From assembly GCF_900113705.1 (NCBI RefSeq), contig NZ_FOQI01000011.1, positions 1 through 64,000 on the forward strand: DNA of 64,000 nt. The letters are read 5' to 3'. Under the pieces are notes generated by a model. It was not told the origin of the DNA. It ran no database searches and saw only the letters and a program-made list of their open reading frames with translations. Shown here one piece after another: positions 1-8,681 of this stretch. This DNA is from Collimonas sp. OK307. GTDB lineage: Bacteria > Pseudomonadota > Gammaproteobacteria > Burkholderiales > Burkholderiaceae_D. The translations under genes were made by a program, and so were the position numbers. The stretch's first letter is position 1; each line of letters starts with the position of its first letter.

Positions 1-63
1 ACTGCACAGCGGGCAGGAATCGCCAAGATCGGGTTCATTACTGAACCGCCTGCGCGCAACTGA
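1..63 (+). CDS. ExbD/TolR-family protein, C-terminal fragment
   Basis: Reading from base 1 in frame gives about 20 residues ending in TGA at 61-63. The segment with AQRAG-IAKIGF matches the C-terminal AQRLGVTKIGI segment of the ExbD protein that follows, so this is most likely the end of a first, tandem exbD copy. The 13-base gap to the next gene holds that gene's ribosome binding site, so the two are probably in one operon. The rest lies outside the window, so only family membership can be inferred. Confidence 0.72.
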   Translation, partial: TAQRAGIAKIGFITEPPARN

Positions 64-76
64 TAGGAGTATTGCA

Positions 77-517
77 ATGGGTATGAATGTAGGTTCTTCC
101 GGCGGCAGCGCCAATGATCCGGAACCGATGATGGAAATGAACATGACGCCGTTGATCGACGTCATGCTGGTGTTGATCATCATGCTGATCATCACGATTC
201 CGATCCAGAATCACGCCATCAAGCTGAACATGCCAACCGGTAATCCACCTCCGCCACTGGCCTTGCCGGTGGTGGACACGGTAGATATCGATCCGACTGG
301 CACAGTGATGTGGAACGGCACGCCGATGGCCAGCCGTGCTGAACTGGAGGATCGGTTGAAGACGGTGGTTGCGGGCGGCAATATCGATGAGGTGCATCTG
401 CGTCCGAACAAGCTGGTGGAGTACAAGTCGGTCGCTGCCGTGATGGCATCGGCGCAACGGCTGGGCGTCACCAAGATCGGTATCGTCGGTAACGAGCAGT
501 TCATGGATAGTAAATAG
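77..517 (+). CDS. exbD: Biopolymer transport protein ExbD/TolR family
   Basis: A 146-residue inner-membrane protein of the ExbD family, which with ExbB converts proton motive force into movement of TonB for outer-membrane uptake. One transmembrane helix lies at about residues 24-43. It begins with the MTPLIDVMLVLIIML motif, whose Asp is the conserved proton-path residue. The rest is a periplasmic domain ending in the AQRLGVTKIGIVG strand typical of the family. The start has a good ribosome binding site (TAGGAG, 8 bases upstream). It follows the tail of another ExbD, which is the usual layout of ExbB-ExbD-ExbD clusters with a TPR protein. A TolR role is less likely because no tol-pal genes are seen. 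Confidence 0.9.
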   Translation: MGMNVGSSGGSANDPEPMMEMNMTPLIDVMLVLIIMLIITIPIQNHAIKLNMPTGNPPPPLALPVVDTVDIDPTGTVMWNGTPMASRAELEDRLKTVVAGGNIDEVHLRPNKLVEYKSVAAVMASAQRLGVTKIGIVGNEQFMDSK

Positions 518-547
518 TATTAGTATTAGCATCTGTTTTCCGCGTCA

Positions 548-578
548 GAAAATAGGCAGGTCACACCTGCCTATTTTC
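548..578 (+). terminator. Rho-independent terminator after exbD
   Basis: A perfect 14-bp inverted repeat (548-561 with 565-578, centred on a GGCAGGT-CAC-ACCTGCC core, 3-base loop) is followed by a T-rich stretch. It sits between exbD and the TPR gene and may cause partial termination before the TPR gene. Confidence 0.8.
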
Positions 579-600
579 GTTTTCGATTGAAAGAATAGTT

Positions 601-1866
601 ATGTCCAAATTACGATTCGCACCAATTTTCATGTTGCTGGCCGCCGTGGGCCTGACCACTGCACTTCCTATGGCTGGTATTGCTCCGCTGGCACACGCCG
701 CGGATGACAGCGCTAAAGCCGAGACAGTGCGTCCGGAAATAGGCATACCGTTGCAAGCAGCGCAGGCGCTCATCAAAGAAGAAAAATATAAAGAGGCGCT
801 GGCCAAGATCGCAGAAACAGACGCTGTCGCAAACAAGACAGCTTACGAAATTTATTCCATCGATCGTCTGCGTGGCGCTACCGCAGCGCGCGCTGGCGAT
901 ACCAAGCTGGCGGGAACTTCGTTTGAAGCCGTGGTTGCTTCCGGGCGTTTGGAGCCAGCTGAGCAGGCCAAGATTGTCAAGGCTTTGGGCAGCCTGTATT
1001 ACGAGGCTCAAAACTATCCAAAGGCCATCGAATGGTTATCGCGTTCGTTGAAAGAAAACGGCAACGATCCGCAAACACGGACTTTGCTGATTCAGTCTTA
1101 CTATCTGAGTAACGACATTCCACGCACCACCAGCGAGCTGCAGAAAGACATCGCCGCAGATGAAAGCGCCGGTCGGGCGCCGAGCGAGATTAACCTGAAG
1201 TTGCTGATCAGCTGCGCGCTCAAGACCAATGACAAAGCAGCGTACCTGACTGCACTGGAAAAACTCACGACCTACTATCCGAAGAAGGAATACTGGGCTG
1301 ATTTAATCAACCGCGTCCAGGGCAAGCCAGGATTTTCCGACCGCCTGATACTGGATGTCTACCGCTTGAAAGCGGCCACTATCAAGCTGCAAACCAGCGT
1401 CGAATATACAGACATGGCGCAGCTGGCGTTGTTGGCGGGATTTCCGGCGGAAGCCAAGCAAGTCCTGGATCAGGGCTACCAGGCGGGATTGCTGGGAAGC
1501 GGTGCGGACGCGGCCAAGCAAAAGCGTTTGCGGGACCAGGCCAACAAGGCCGCAACCGACGACCTGAAAACCATGGCGCAAAGCGAAGCGTCGGTATCGA
1601 GCGCGAAAGAGGGCACGGGCCAGATCAATCTTGGTTATGCATTGGTTACCGCAGGGCAGTTTGACAAAGGCCTGGGATTGATGGAAGAGGGCTTGAAGAA
1701 GAGTGTCAAACGCAGCGAAGATGCCAAACTGCATCTGGGCATTGCATATCAGTTGGCGGGGCAGAAAGACAAGGCGATCCAAGCCTTCAAATCGGTCCAG
1801 GGCACCGATGGCGTCGCCGATCTGGCGCAACTGTGGGTGATGCAGGTAAACCATCCGGTCAACTAG
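601..1866 (+). CDS. Tetratricopeptide repeat exported protein
   Basis: A 421-residue protein with a signal peptide (residues 1 to about 34, ending in LAHAAD) and helical repeat content throughout. TPR-like pairs are clear at about 100-160 (with the LGSLYYEAQNYPKAIEWLSRS segment) and at about 340-410 (NLGYALVTAGQFDKGLGLM and HLGIAYQLAGQKDKAIQAF). TPR proteins are found beside ExbB-ExbD-ExbD sets in several proteobacterial TonB systems, where they are thought to be periplasmic accessory factors. The role here is inferred from that neighbourhood. The ribosome binding site is weak (AAGAAT) and a hairpin precedes the gene. Confidence 0.8.
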   Translation: MSKLRFAPIFMLLAAVGLTTALPMAGIAPLAHAADDSAKAETVRPEIGIPLQAAQALIKEEKYKEALAKIAETDAVANKTAYEIYSIDRLRGATAARAGDTKLAGTSFEAVVASGRLEPAEQAKIVKALGSLYYEAQNYPKAIEWLSRSLKENGNDPQTRTLLIQSYYLSNDIPRTTSELQKDIAADESAGRAPSEINLKLLISCALKTNDKAAYLTALEKLTTYYPKKEYWADLINRVQGKPGFSDRLILDVYRLKAATIKLQTSVEYTDMAQLALLAGFPAEAKQVLDQGYQAGLLGSGADAAKQKRLRDQANKAATDDLKTMAQSEASVSSAKEGTGQINLGYALVTAGQFDKGLGLMEEGLKKSVKRSEDAKLHLGIAYQLAGQKDKAIQAFKSVQGTDGVADLAQLWVMQVNHPVN

Positions 1867-1918
1867 TCGGACGTAATTAATCGCAAGTAATTACGTGTGC
1901 ATAACGGGGAATTGAATA

Positions 1919-1950
1919 GCAAACGTCTCATCTTTCGATGAGACGTTTGC
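1919..1950. terminator. Bidirectional terminator hairpin
   Basis: A perfect 14-bp stem (1919-1932 with 1937-1950) with a TTTC loop lies between the convergent TPR gene and the small lipoprotein gene. A-rich and T-rich flanks are modest. Probably used from both sides. Confidence 0.7.
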
Positions 1951-1988
1951 CGTTTACCGCCGCCGGCTATGCCGTAAAAGTCACGTAC

Positions 1989-2207
1989 TTAGTTGTTTTT
2001 TCCCTGTGTCGCGCCTTTACCAAACAATCCTTGGGCTTGCTCACCCGAGAGAGTGTCGACACGAGATGAGGCCTTCTTGGATGGCATGTTACTGCCCGTG
2101 GTATAGACGGCTTCCTGTTGTGGTGCGTCGGACGCGCTGCTCTGGTCAGCTGTTGCGCAAGCGGACAGAAACGGCAGAATCAGGGCACAGATGAAGAATG
2201 TTTTCAT
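1989..2207 (-). CDS. Small putative lipoprotein, hypothetical
   Basis: A 72-residue protein with a short signal sequence and a lipobox (LSAC, Cys at residue 17), followed by a low-complexity Ser/Ala/Gln-rich tail ending in GLFGKGATQGKNN. It would be lipid-anchored in the cell envelope. I do not recognise the family. The ribosome binding site is weak (AAAGAAAA). The gene points toward the hairpin at 1919-1950, which probably terminates it. The lipobox and clean signal sequence make it more convincing than its length alone. Confidence 0.65.
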   Translation of the reverse strand: MKTFFICALILPFLSACATADQSSASDAPQQEAVYTTGSNMPSKKASSRVDTLSGEQAQGLFGKGATQGKNN

Positions 2208-2350
2208 GGCGTATTTTCTTTGTCTCTAAAGTTGGAGTACGACAGTCTGTTGTTACAACCGGGAATACAGGTATGCAGACATGTGATACAGTAAGTTACA
2301 TGCTAGAAGTACAAGATAGCATAGTTGCTTTTAAAAAACGTTAGAGTAAC

Positions 2351-2381
2351 AAAAAAAAATCATCGCCGCGGCGCCGCGGTG
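2351..2381 (-). terminator. Terminator of the Crp/Fnr-type gene
   Basis: On the minus strand a 14-bp GC-only palindrome (2366-2379, CCGCGGC/GCCGCGG) is followed within a few bases by a run of nine T (complement of 2351-2359). It lies about 70 bases past the stop of the Crp/Fnr-type gene. Confidence 0.72.
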
Positions 2382-2449
2382 TTTGAAAAAAATGCAGGTA
2401 TGTCGACGACTGAAGACAGAGCGGGTATCACAATACCTTCGCGCCACTT

Positions 2450-3310
2450 TCACGATGCTTTTTCCTCACAGAACATGACGTGATCTTCGTGCTTCAAATC
2501 CTGATAGCATTCGCAAGACCTTGCTTCCAGACCGGCCCGATTCAGCACCGTCATATGTCCACGCGTGTATTGGATCAAGCCTTCGTCCTGCAGTTTCCCT
2601 GCAGCTTCGGCAATCGATTCCCGCCGCACGCCCAGCATCGCGGCCATTGAGCTTTGTGTGACGCTGATTTCATTGCCCGGCAAGCGATCCAGTGTCAGCA
2701 GCAGCGAGCGGCATAATTGTTGCGGAACGCTATGGTGCCGGTTGCACACGGCGGTCTGGGACATTTGCGCAAGCAGTGTCTGTGTATAGCGCAGCAACAA
2801 TCTCTGTAAGGCGCCGCCACGGGCAAATTCTTCAGCCAGAATGCCAGCTTTCAGCCGAAAGCCGTAACCTGCGCTTTTCACTGTGGCCCGGTTCAGGCAC
2901 TTGCCACCGCCCATGAACAGGTTGATGCCCAGCACGCCTTCATTGCCGATAACTGCTGTTTCGACCGAGCCGCCATCCTTCATGTCGTGCAGCAAGGAGA
3001 CGATGCTACTGGTCAGAAAATAGATATGGCGCATCTCGCCATCTGCCTCGCATACCGTCATGTCGAACGGCATCGCGACAAATTCCAGATGTGGCTGCAG
3101 GCGCCTGAAATCTTCTGCCGGCAACGCAGCCAGCAGCTGATTTTGCAGGGGATTGTGGCCATACAGACCGGCAATGCGAAGCGAGGTGAGGTTCTGTGTT
3201 CCCGGCCGAATTAAATTGCCAGCATTTGCCCCGCGCCGGATGGACAGCATCGCTGCATTATTTTTCGGGCTCTTTTTCAAGCTGCTGCAATTGTTCAATA
3301 CCTGAGTCAT
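2450..3310 (-). CDS. Crp/Fnr-family transcriptional regulator
   Basis: A 286-residue regulator. The region at about residues 55-180 fits the cyclic-nucleotide-binding beta-barrel fold (segments IYFLTSSIVSLL and GNEGVLGINLFMGGG). The region at about 195-265 is a Crp-type helix-turn-helix with the recognition segment SSMAAMLGVRRESIAEAAGKL. There is no FNR-type N-terminal Cys cluster, though Cys residues are present. An ATG at 3316 directly abuts the GGAG of the ribosome binding site, so the second ATG at 3310, six bases after GGAG, is the more likely start. Proteins of this subtype often respond to stress or redox signals; the ligand is unknown. Confidence 0.87.
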   Translation of the reverse strand: MTQVLNNCSSLKKSPKNNAAMLSIRRGANAGNLIRPGTQNLTSLRIAGLYGHNPLQNQLLAALPAEDFRRLQPHLEFVAMPFDMTVCEADGEMRHIYFLTSSIVSLLHDMKDGGSVETAVIGNEGVLGINLFMGGGKCLNRATVKSAGYGFRLKAGILAEEFARGGALQRLLLRYTQTLLAQMSQTAVCNRHHSVPQQLCRSLLLTLDRLPGNEISVTQSSMAAMLGVRRESIAEAAGKLQDEGLIQYTRGHMTVLNRAGLEARSCECYQDLKHEDHVMFCEEKAS

Positions 3311-3552
3311 CGCCATCTCCTTTGAGGATGTGGTTGTACTTCCATGTATTGATCATTGCATCGGTACAAGGTTTTCGACATCAGCGCATGTCCTCTTCTT
3401 CTGTAGGAATGCACTGACACGCATGGGGGACTGGCTAGTCGAAATATTGACTAGCTGGCTAATTTTGCAAGAGTTTCATCGCTGGCGCCGGCAACTGCGC
3501 GGCACTGAAAAATAACGCGGTGGCTGCTCAGGCGCCAACCGCGTCTCATATC

Positions 3553-3765
3553 TTAGCTTCCGGTAGAGGCGCTGGGAGATGCCGCAGCCGGTGCGGCGTC
3601 AGGGGCCGACGATGCAGGAGCAGCTGGAGGAGTAGCCGGTGGCGCAGCTTCTTGTTTTGCGGGAGGAGTTGCCATCGGAGAGGAACTCTGGTCATCCGCT
3701 TTTTTACATCCGCTGAGCGCGATCATGGCAATTGCTGCAACGATAAATGTTTGTTTAATTAACAT
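3553..3765 (-). CDS. Small Ala/Pro-rich lipoprotein
   Basis: A 70-residue protein beginning MLIKQTFIVAAIAMIALSGC, a classic lipoprotein signal with lipobox LSGC and acceptor Cys at residue 20. The mature part is KKADDQ followed by a Pro/Ala/Ser-rich tail, probably a disordered linker at the membrane. The start at 3765 is chosen because GGAGAG lies five bases upstream; the frame remains open for 11 more codons to 3798 without a better site. No family function is recognised. Confidence 0.68.
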   Translation of the reverse strand: MLIKQTFIVAAIAMIALSGCKKADDQSSSPMATPPAKQEAAPPATPPAAPASSAPDAAPAAASPSASTGS

Positions 3766-4142
3766 ATTCTCTCCATTGAGACGGCAGCAGCATGTCAAAC
3801 CGCCACCATCAAAGAAATTGAAAAAGCGTTGCTGACGTTTATATCTTTGTGCAAAAAAACGAGAATGTAAAGTTTCAATCTGTATTTTTGCTTGGAAAAA
3901 ATCCTGTATGGCAACTTGTTATCGGCCGCAAAGCCGCATGCAGCAAGCAATGGCGGAAATTTTTCAGGGGGACATGCTAAGTTGGTTAGCGCACAAACCC
4001 GATCCGTAATTGCATTTAACCTTAATCACGTAATGCTACGAAAGTTACTTGTGGCGCCTGGACCGACATGTAATCGACCTACGGTTGCATTGATTTCGGG
4101 GCTGTCCGCGATGACTTCAATTTCTTTTACCGAGGATCTATC
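3766..4142. other. Intergenic region, no gene seen
   Basis: A 377-base AT-rich stretch between a divergent pair of small secreted-protein genes. It must hold both promoters. No hairpin terminator, RNA gene or repeat stands out, and the short open frames inside it lack ribosome binding sites. Confidence 0.6.
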
Positions 4143-4478
4143 ATGAAAAATATTCGAACTCTTATGCTGGCTGTCTCGGCACTGCTATGCTTGAATCTGG
4201 CCCAGGCACAAACCACCGTTTCTACCGATGATGCCGTTGGTGCTGCCGGTGCAGCGGGCGTCAGCGTTGGCGCCAAAGCGACTGTCTCTACCGATCCGCT
4301 GGTGCAAAAACGGCAATCCGACAGCGATGCCAAGGCGGATTACAGGGCTAAAAAGAAAACTGCAAAAGCAAATATGAAGGTAGAGAAAGCGGAGGCGAAA
4401 TCCGACTTGAAAGAAGAGAAACAGGAATCGACCGAGGTCCGCAACAAGGCGATGGCAACCGATCCGATACCTAAATGA
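4143..4478 (+). CDS. Small secreted Ala/Lys/Glu-rich protein
   Basis: A 111-residue protein with a signal peptide (residues 1-22, cleavage after AQA) and a mature chain in two parts. The first is an Ala/Gly/Val segment with a repeated TVSTD motif (about 24-29 and 47-51). The second is a charged Lys/Ala/Glu-rich helix (about 55-100). It resembles in composition the Ala/Lys-rich proteins at 28428 and 30095 but shares no clear sequence with them. GAGG lies nine bases before the ATG. Function unknown; composition suggests a flexible periplasmic or envelope-associated protein. Confidence 0.65.
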   Translation: MKNIRTLMLAVSALLCLNLAQAQTTVSTDDAVGAAGAAGVSVGAKATVSTDPLVQKRQSDSDAKADYRAKKKTAKANMKVEKAEAKSDLKEEKQESTEVRNKAMATDPIPK

Positions 4479-4560
4479 AATAAATAAAATTCAACCTGCG
4501 TATGTCCTCAGCGTCGGCCGCACGGCCGTACGTTGGCGGCAGCAGGTCAAGCCGCAGACA

Positions 4561-5259
4561 TCATGTCGTTATCAGTGCCAGCTCGGCGGCGCTGCGCGCA
4601 TGGATGGCGGTGGTGTCGAACAACGGTACCGGGGAATCTTCGGCGCCGATCAATAGTGAAATTTCGGTGCAGCCGAGAATGATCGCTTGTGCACCTTGTG
4701 CGATCAGACCAGCTATCACCCGGCGGTAATCGGCGCGCGATGTTTCGTTCACTTTTCCCAGGCAAAGTTCTTCATAGATGATGCGATGAACCAGTTCGCG
4801 ATCCTCCTGTTTTGGCGTCAATATCTGCAGGCCATGTTGGTCACGCAAGCGATCTTTGTAGAATGTCTGTTCCATGGTGAAACGAGTTCCCAGCAACCCT
4901 ATGGCCGACAAGCCGGCCTTCTTGATTTCGTCAGCGGTAGGGTCGGCAATATGGAGCAGAGGTATGCCAACCGCGCCTTCGATCGCAGCAGCAACCTTGT
5001 GCATGGTGTTGGTGCACAAGACCAGGAAATCCGCGCCGGCGCGTTCCAGTGCCTGTGCCGCTTCGGCCATTTCTGCGCCAGCGGCATCCCAGTCGCCGGC
5101 GTGCTGCAGGCGTTCAATTTCGTGGAAGTCGACGCTATAGAGGATGATTTTGGCAGAATGCAATCCGCCTAACCGTTGCTTGACCGTTTCGTTGATTTGG
5201 CGGTAGTAGGGAACGGTCGACTCCCAGCTCATGCCGCCGATAAGGCCGATGATCTTCAA
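4561..5259 (-). CDS. Aspartate/glutamate racemase family protein
   Basis: A 232-residue cytoplasmic enzyme of the Asp/Glu racemase superfamily, which interconverts L and D amino acids with two cysteines and no cofactor. Both cysteine motifs are present: VLCTNTMH at about residue 82 and ILGCTEISLLIG at about 195. The N-terminal IGLIGGMSWEST is typical of the YgeA/RacX branch, which can have broad amino-acid specificity. The start codon is TTG, supported by GGGAG five bases upstream; no ATG or GTG fits the conserved N-terminus. It is monocistronic, divergent from azlCD. Substrate preference cannot be read from sequence. Confidence 0.85.
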   Translation of the reverse strand: MKIIGLIGGMSWESTVPYYRQINETVKQRLGGLHSAKIILYSVDFHEIERLQHAGDWDAAGAEMAEAAQALERAGADFLVLCTNTMHKVAAAIEGAVGIPLLHIADPTADEIKKAGLSAIGLLGTRFTMEQTFYKDRLRDQHGLQILTPKQEDRELVHRIIYEELCLGKVNETSRADYRRVIAGLIAQGAQAIILGCTEISLLIGAEDSPVPLFDTTAIHARSAAELALITT

Positions 5260-5371
5260 ACAGACTCCCTGATGGTGAGGGTTCTAATATATCCATTATG
5301 CACAGAGCAAGAACATACTAGCGCAAAGCCATACTTGACATTACTATTCCGGCATCACAAAGGAATAGCTT

Positions 5372-6097
5372 ATGCCGCATCCCACCTCCCTGTCCAGTTT
5401 TGCCGCTGGCACCCGAGATACCCTGCCGATGTTGATAGGCGCCGCACCTTTCGGCGTGATTTTCGGCGCCCTGGCTGCGGCCGGTCCGTTGGCGCCGTGG
5501 CAAGGGCAACTGATGTCGCTGGGTGTGTTTGCCGGCTCCAGTCAATTCATCGCCGTCGGCCTGGCGGCGGGGCAGGTGGGCCTGCTGGTGATCTGGATGG
5601 CCACCTTCATTGTTAACCTGCGCCACATGTTGTACGCGGCGACTTTGCTGCCGCATATCAGCCATTTGCCGGCACGCTGGCGTTTCCTGCTCGGCTTTCT
5701 GTTGACAGATGAAACCTTCGCCGTGATGAACGCCTATTACCTGAAGCATGCCCATGAACCGCGCGGACACTGGTATTTTCTGGGGTCGGGTTTATCCATG
5801 TACGGCAACTGGCAATTCTGGACGCTGGTCGGTTTGCTGTTTGGTACGGTATTTCCGCAATTGCAAACGCTGGGACTGGATTTTGCGATGGTGGCGACCT
5901 TCATCGCGATTGTAGTGCCACAGTTGTTTCGCTTGCCGCAACTGGCTGCCGCGATAGCCGCCGGATTGTTTGCGTGGTTCTTGCGGGACCTGCCCTACAA
6001 GCTGGGACTGCTGGCAGCGATCATGGCTGGTGTAGGCGTCGGCCTGGCGCTGTCGCACTGGCAGGCGCTGCATCGCTCTACAAGGAAAAAATCATGA
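5372..6097 (+). CDS. azlC: AzlC-family branched-chain amino acid exporter subunit
   Basis: A 241-residue membrane protein with several hydrophobic helices. It carries the family signature around residues 17-60 (DTLPMLIGAAPFGVIFGALA and the segment GVFAGSSQFIAVGL) and NLRHMLYAA at about 86. AzlC works with the small AzlD subunit to export branched-chain amino acids and analogues such as azaleucine. The ribosome binding site AAAGGA is well placed. The stop overlaps the azlD start by four bases (ATGA), so the two are translationally coupled. Confidence 0.9.
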   Translation: MPHPTSLSSFAAGTRDTLPMLIGAAPFGVIFGALAAAGPLAPWQGQLMSLGVFAGSSQFIAVGLAAGQVGLLVIWMATFIVNLRHMLYAATLLPHISHLPARWRFLLGFLLTDETFAVMNAYYLKHAHEPRGHWYFLGSGLSMYGNWQFWTLVGLLFGTVFPQLQTLGLDFAMVATFIAIVVPQLFRLPQLAAAIAAGLFAWFLRDLPYKLGLLAAIMAGVGVGLALSHWQALHRSTRKKS

Positions 6098-6420
6098 TGT
6101 ACACCCTGATGATTGCCGGCATGGCGCTGATCACTGTATTTATCAAGGCGGCGATTTTCATGCTCGGCGAGCGCGCAACTTTTCCCATCTGGTTGAAAGA
6201 AGCGCTGGCCTTTGTTCCTGTCACCGTGTTGACGGCGATTATCGTGCCGATGATACTGGCGCCACATGGTCAAGGCATGGAATTCAGCTGGCGCAATCCG
6301 CAATTGATTGCCGCCACGGCGGCAGTCCTGGTGTGCGCCGGAACGCGCAAGCAATTGCTGACCATTATGGTCGGGCTGGCGGTGTTTTTTGCCTGGCAGT
6401 TCGGAGTGCTGGGGCAGTAG
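6094..6420 (+). CDS. azlD: AzlD-family exporter small subunit
   Basis: A 108-residue, almost entirely hydrophobic protein with four predicted helices and the family motif FPIWLKEALAFVPVTVLTAI at about residues 30-49. It is the partner of AzlC in branched-chain amino acid export. The ATG at 6094 overlaps the azlC stop; a second ATG follows at once at 6097. Length is typical for AzlD. Confidence 0.9.
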   Translation: MMYTLMIAGMALITVFIKAAIFMLGERATFPIWLKEALAFVPVTVLTAIIVPMILAPHGQGMEFSWRNPQLIAATAAVLVCAGTRKQLLTIMVGLAVFFAWQFGVLGQ

Positions 6421-6442
6421 GGTGTTTGCTCAAGAGCGTGGC

Positions 6443-7204
6443 TCAAACAGTGAATGTCAGCTGCGGGTCGAAGCTGGCATTCTCCGCATTGCCGCCGCGC
6501 GCATAACCACGGGGGTTGCACAACACCCGGGTTGCGCCGATCAGGTAATCGGAGCTGTCATGCATATGGCCATGCAGCCAGAATGCGGGCTGCCATGCCA
6601 GGATGCGTTGTTCCAGCTCGGACACGAAACACGCATTCAGCGCCGATCCGGCAAAGCGTTCATGCACGCTGCGATAGTTGGGGGCGTGATGGCTGATCAC
6701 CACAGTGGGGCCATCATGGTGCTGTGCGAATTGCTGCTCCAGCCACGCCACCGTATCGTCGAACAGCATTTGCGACAGGGCTGGCGTAAACGTCTCGGGA
6801 AAATCCGGCGACACCCGTATCCGTGAAAAATCCCTGACCAGTTCGGTTGCCTGCTTCAAGCCCTGGTCGCGTTGTCCGGTATTTTCAAAAAAGCGGAAAT
6901 CGGTCCACAACGTACAGCCGATAAAGCGCACGCCATTGAGCAGCAACACTTGTTTCTGCAGGATATGCACTTGGCTGTGCTGCGCTGCGCTTCTGAGTTC
7001 TCGCATGGTGCTGACCAGATCGTTCCCGTAAAACTCATGATTGCCCGGAACAAAAATCGTCGGCACGTCGAATTGCCGCGCCCACTGCATGGCTTCCGTC
7101 GGCCGCCAGATATCGCCGGCCAGCACCACTACATCTGCATCGGTTTGAGGTGGCGCCATCGGGTGCACTGATAAATGCAAATCTGAGAGTAAAGAAATTT
7201 TCAC
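6443..7204 (-). CDS. Metallophosphoesterase family protein
   Basis: A calcineurin-like phosphoesterase of about 253 residues. The dinuclear-metal motifs appear in order: DLH near the N-terminus (KISLLSDLHLS), GDIW (VVVLAGDIW), GNHEFYG, ISHHAPN, and GHMHDSSDY near the C-terminus. The substrate could be a nucleotide, phosphodiester or protein and cannot be told from sequence. The frame is open up to an ATG at 7291, but the extra 29 residues are hydrophobic and unlike the family, so I prefer the GTG at 7204 just before KISLLSD. Neither start has a strong ribosome binding site, so the start is uncertain. It ends 22 bases from azlD, tail to tail. Confidence 0.83.
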   Translation of the reverse strand: MKISLLSDLHLSVHPMAPPQTDADVVVLAGDIWRPTEAMQWARQFDVPTIFVPGNHEFYGNDLVSTMRELRSAAQHSQVHILQKQVLLLNGVRFIGCTLWTDFRFFENTGQRDQGLKQATELVRDFSRIRVSPDFPETFTPALSQMLFDDTVAWLEQQFAQHHDGPTVVISHHAPNYRSVHERFAGSALNACFVSELEQRILAWQPAFWLHGHMHDSSDYLIGATRVLCNPRGYARGGNAENASFDPQLTFTV

Positions 7205-7392
7205 GGTGTGGTAGTCGACGATCGATGGTGGAGTGAAGACGAAAATCAAGAACGCATTCTTGATGACGATGCGTCTGTATGCGATAAACATTCTAAACCA
7301 GACGGCAGTAGAGTTTCAGCCGCTTGACATTATGCCGTGTGAAGTTTGGGAAAAGAGACGATGGCAGGGGGCGTTTCCCCCTTAAGCGCTAC

Positions 7393-7418
7393 CGGCATCC
7401 AGAGAATTCCGGATGCCG
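7393..7418 (-). terminator. Possible hairpin downstream of amt
   Basis: An 8-bp inverted repeat (CGGCATCC with GGATGCCG, 10-base loop) lies 25 bases past the amt stop. There is no T run, so Rho-independent action is uncertain. Confidence 0.4.
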
Positions 7419-7442
7419 TATTGACGTTAGCGGGAGTGCATG

Positions 7443-8681
7443 TTACGCGTGCAGGTAAGCGTCCTCACCATGCAAATCTTCGTCCATGCGATCTTGTGTC
7501 TCCGCACCGACCTTGACCGGAGTGAACAGATTGATCAGCCACAGCATGCCGTAGGTAAAGGCGAACGCCCAGATGCCGGACAAGATTACCGCGCCGCATT
7601 GGGCGAAAAAGAAAGAGGTATTCCCCAGCAACAGGCCGTCAGCGCCATTGGCATTCCATGCTTTCGAGGCAAATACACCGAGCAAGATGGTGCCGGCCAT
7701 GCCGCCGACGCCGTGGACGCCCCAGACATCAAGCGCATCGTCCCAGCCCAGCCGGTTTTTAAGCGCAACGGCGTAGAAGCAAATCAAGCCGGCACAAATG
7801 CCGATGATCGCCGCTGTGCCGAGGGAGACATAGCCGGCCGCCGGCGTGATAGTCGCCAGGCCAGCCACACCGCCTGTCAACAAGCCGATGAATTTCGGTT
7901 TCTTGTGATAGAACCACTCGATGAACAGCCAGGTGATGGCGCCGAACGATGCGGCGACGTCGGTATTCAGGAATGCAGACGCGGTGACCGCATCGACGCG
8001 GAATTCAGAGCCGGCATTAAAGCCATACCAGCCGAACCACAGCAAGCCGGAGCCCAGCGCTATCAATGGCACGTTATGCGGCTTGAGTTCTACCTTCTGG
8101 CGACGGCCAACGTATAACACCGACGCCAGCGCGGCAAAGCCGGCAGTGTTATGCACCACAATCCCGCCGGCATAGTCGAGCACGCCCCATTTGGCAAACA
8201 GGCCGTCGGGACTCCACACCATGTGCACAAACGGGAAATAAACAAAGACCAGCCAGCCGGTCAAAAACAGGAAATACGCCTTGAAGGTGACCCGGTTGGC
8301 AAAAGCGCCGGTAATCAGCGCCGGCGTGATGATGGCGAACATCATCTGATACGCCACGTGCACGATCAGTGGAATGCCGGCATCGTTGCCGGTGTACATG
8401 CTCTCCAGCGTGATGCCATGCAGGAAAGCATAGTAGGTCGGATCGCCGACGATACCGTGCCAGGAGGGGCCGAAACACATCGAGTAACCGAAGGCGAACC
8501 ACAGCACGGTGGTCCATCCCAAAGAAATGAAACTCTGCATCATGATGGCCAGCACATTCTTGCGTCCGACCAGGCCGCCATAGAAGAATGCGAGTCCGGG
8601 GGTCATCAGCATCACCAGGCTGGAGCACAGCAGCATGAATGCGGTATTGCCGATATTGATCGGCATGATTGGAGGTGTCAT
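7443..8681 (-). CDS. amt: Ammonium transporter (Amt family)
   Basis: A 412-residue polytopic channel protein for ammonium. Both pore histidines are visible: VHNTAGFAAL at about residue 155 (His of the twin-His pair) and GVHGVGGMAG at about 305. The signature NTAFMLLCSSLVMLMTPGLAFFYGGLVGRK is at the N-terminus. There is no cleavable signal before the first helix. Unlike the common glnK-amtB layout no PII gene is adjacent, so PII control would act in trans. I could not find a convincing sigma-54 promoter upstream. The last residues (EDLHGEDAYLHA) form a short charged cytoplasmic tail. Confidence 0.92.
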   Translation of the reverse strand: MTPPIMPINIGNTAFMLLCSSLVMLMTPGLAFFYGGLVGRKNVLAIMMQSFISLGWTTVLWFAFGYSMCFGPSWHGIVGDPTYYAFLHGITLESMYTGNDAGIPLIVHVAYQMMFAIITPALITGAFANRVTFKAYFLFLTGWLVFVYFPFVHMVWSPDGLFAKWGVLDYAGGIVVHNTAGFAALASVLYVGRRQKVELKPHNVPLIALGSGLLWFGWYGFNAGSEFRVDAVTASAFLNTDVAASFGAITWLFIEWFYHKKPKFIGLLTGGVAGLATITPAAGYVSLGTAAIIGICAGLICFYAVALKNRLGWDDALDVWGVHGVGGMAGTILLGVFASKAWNANGADGLLLGNTSFFFAQCGAVILSGIWAFAFTYGMLWLINLFTPVKVGAETQDRMDEDLHGEDAYLHA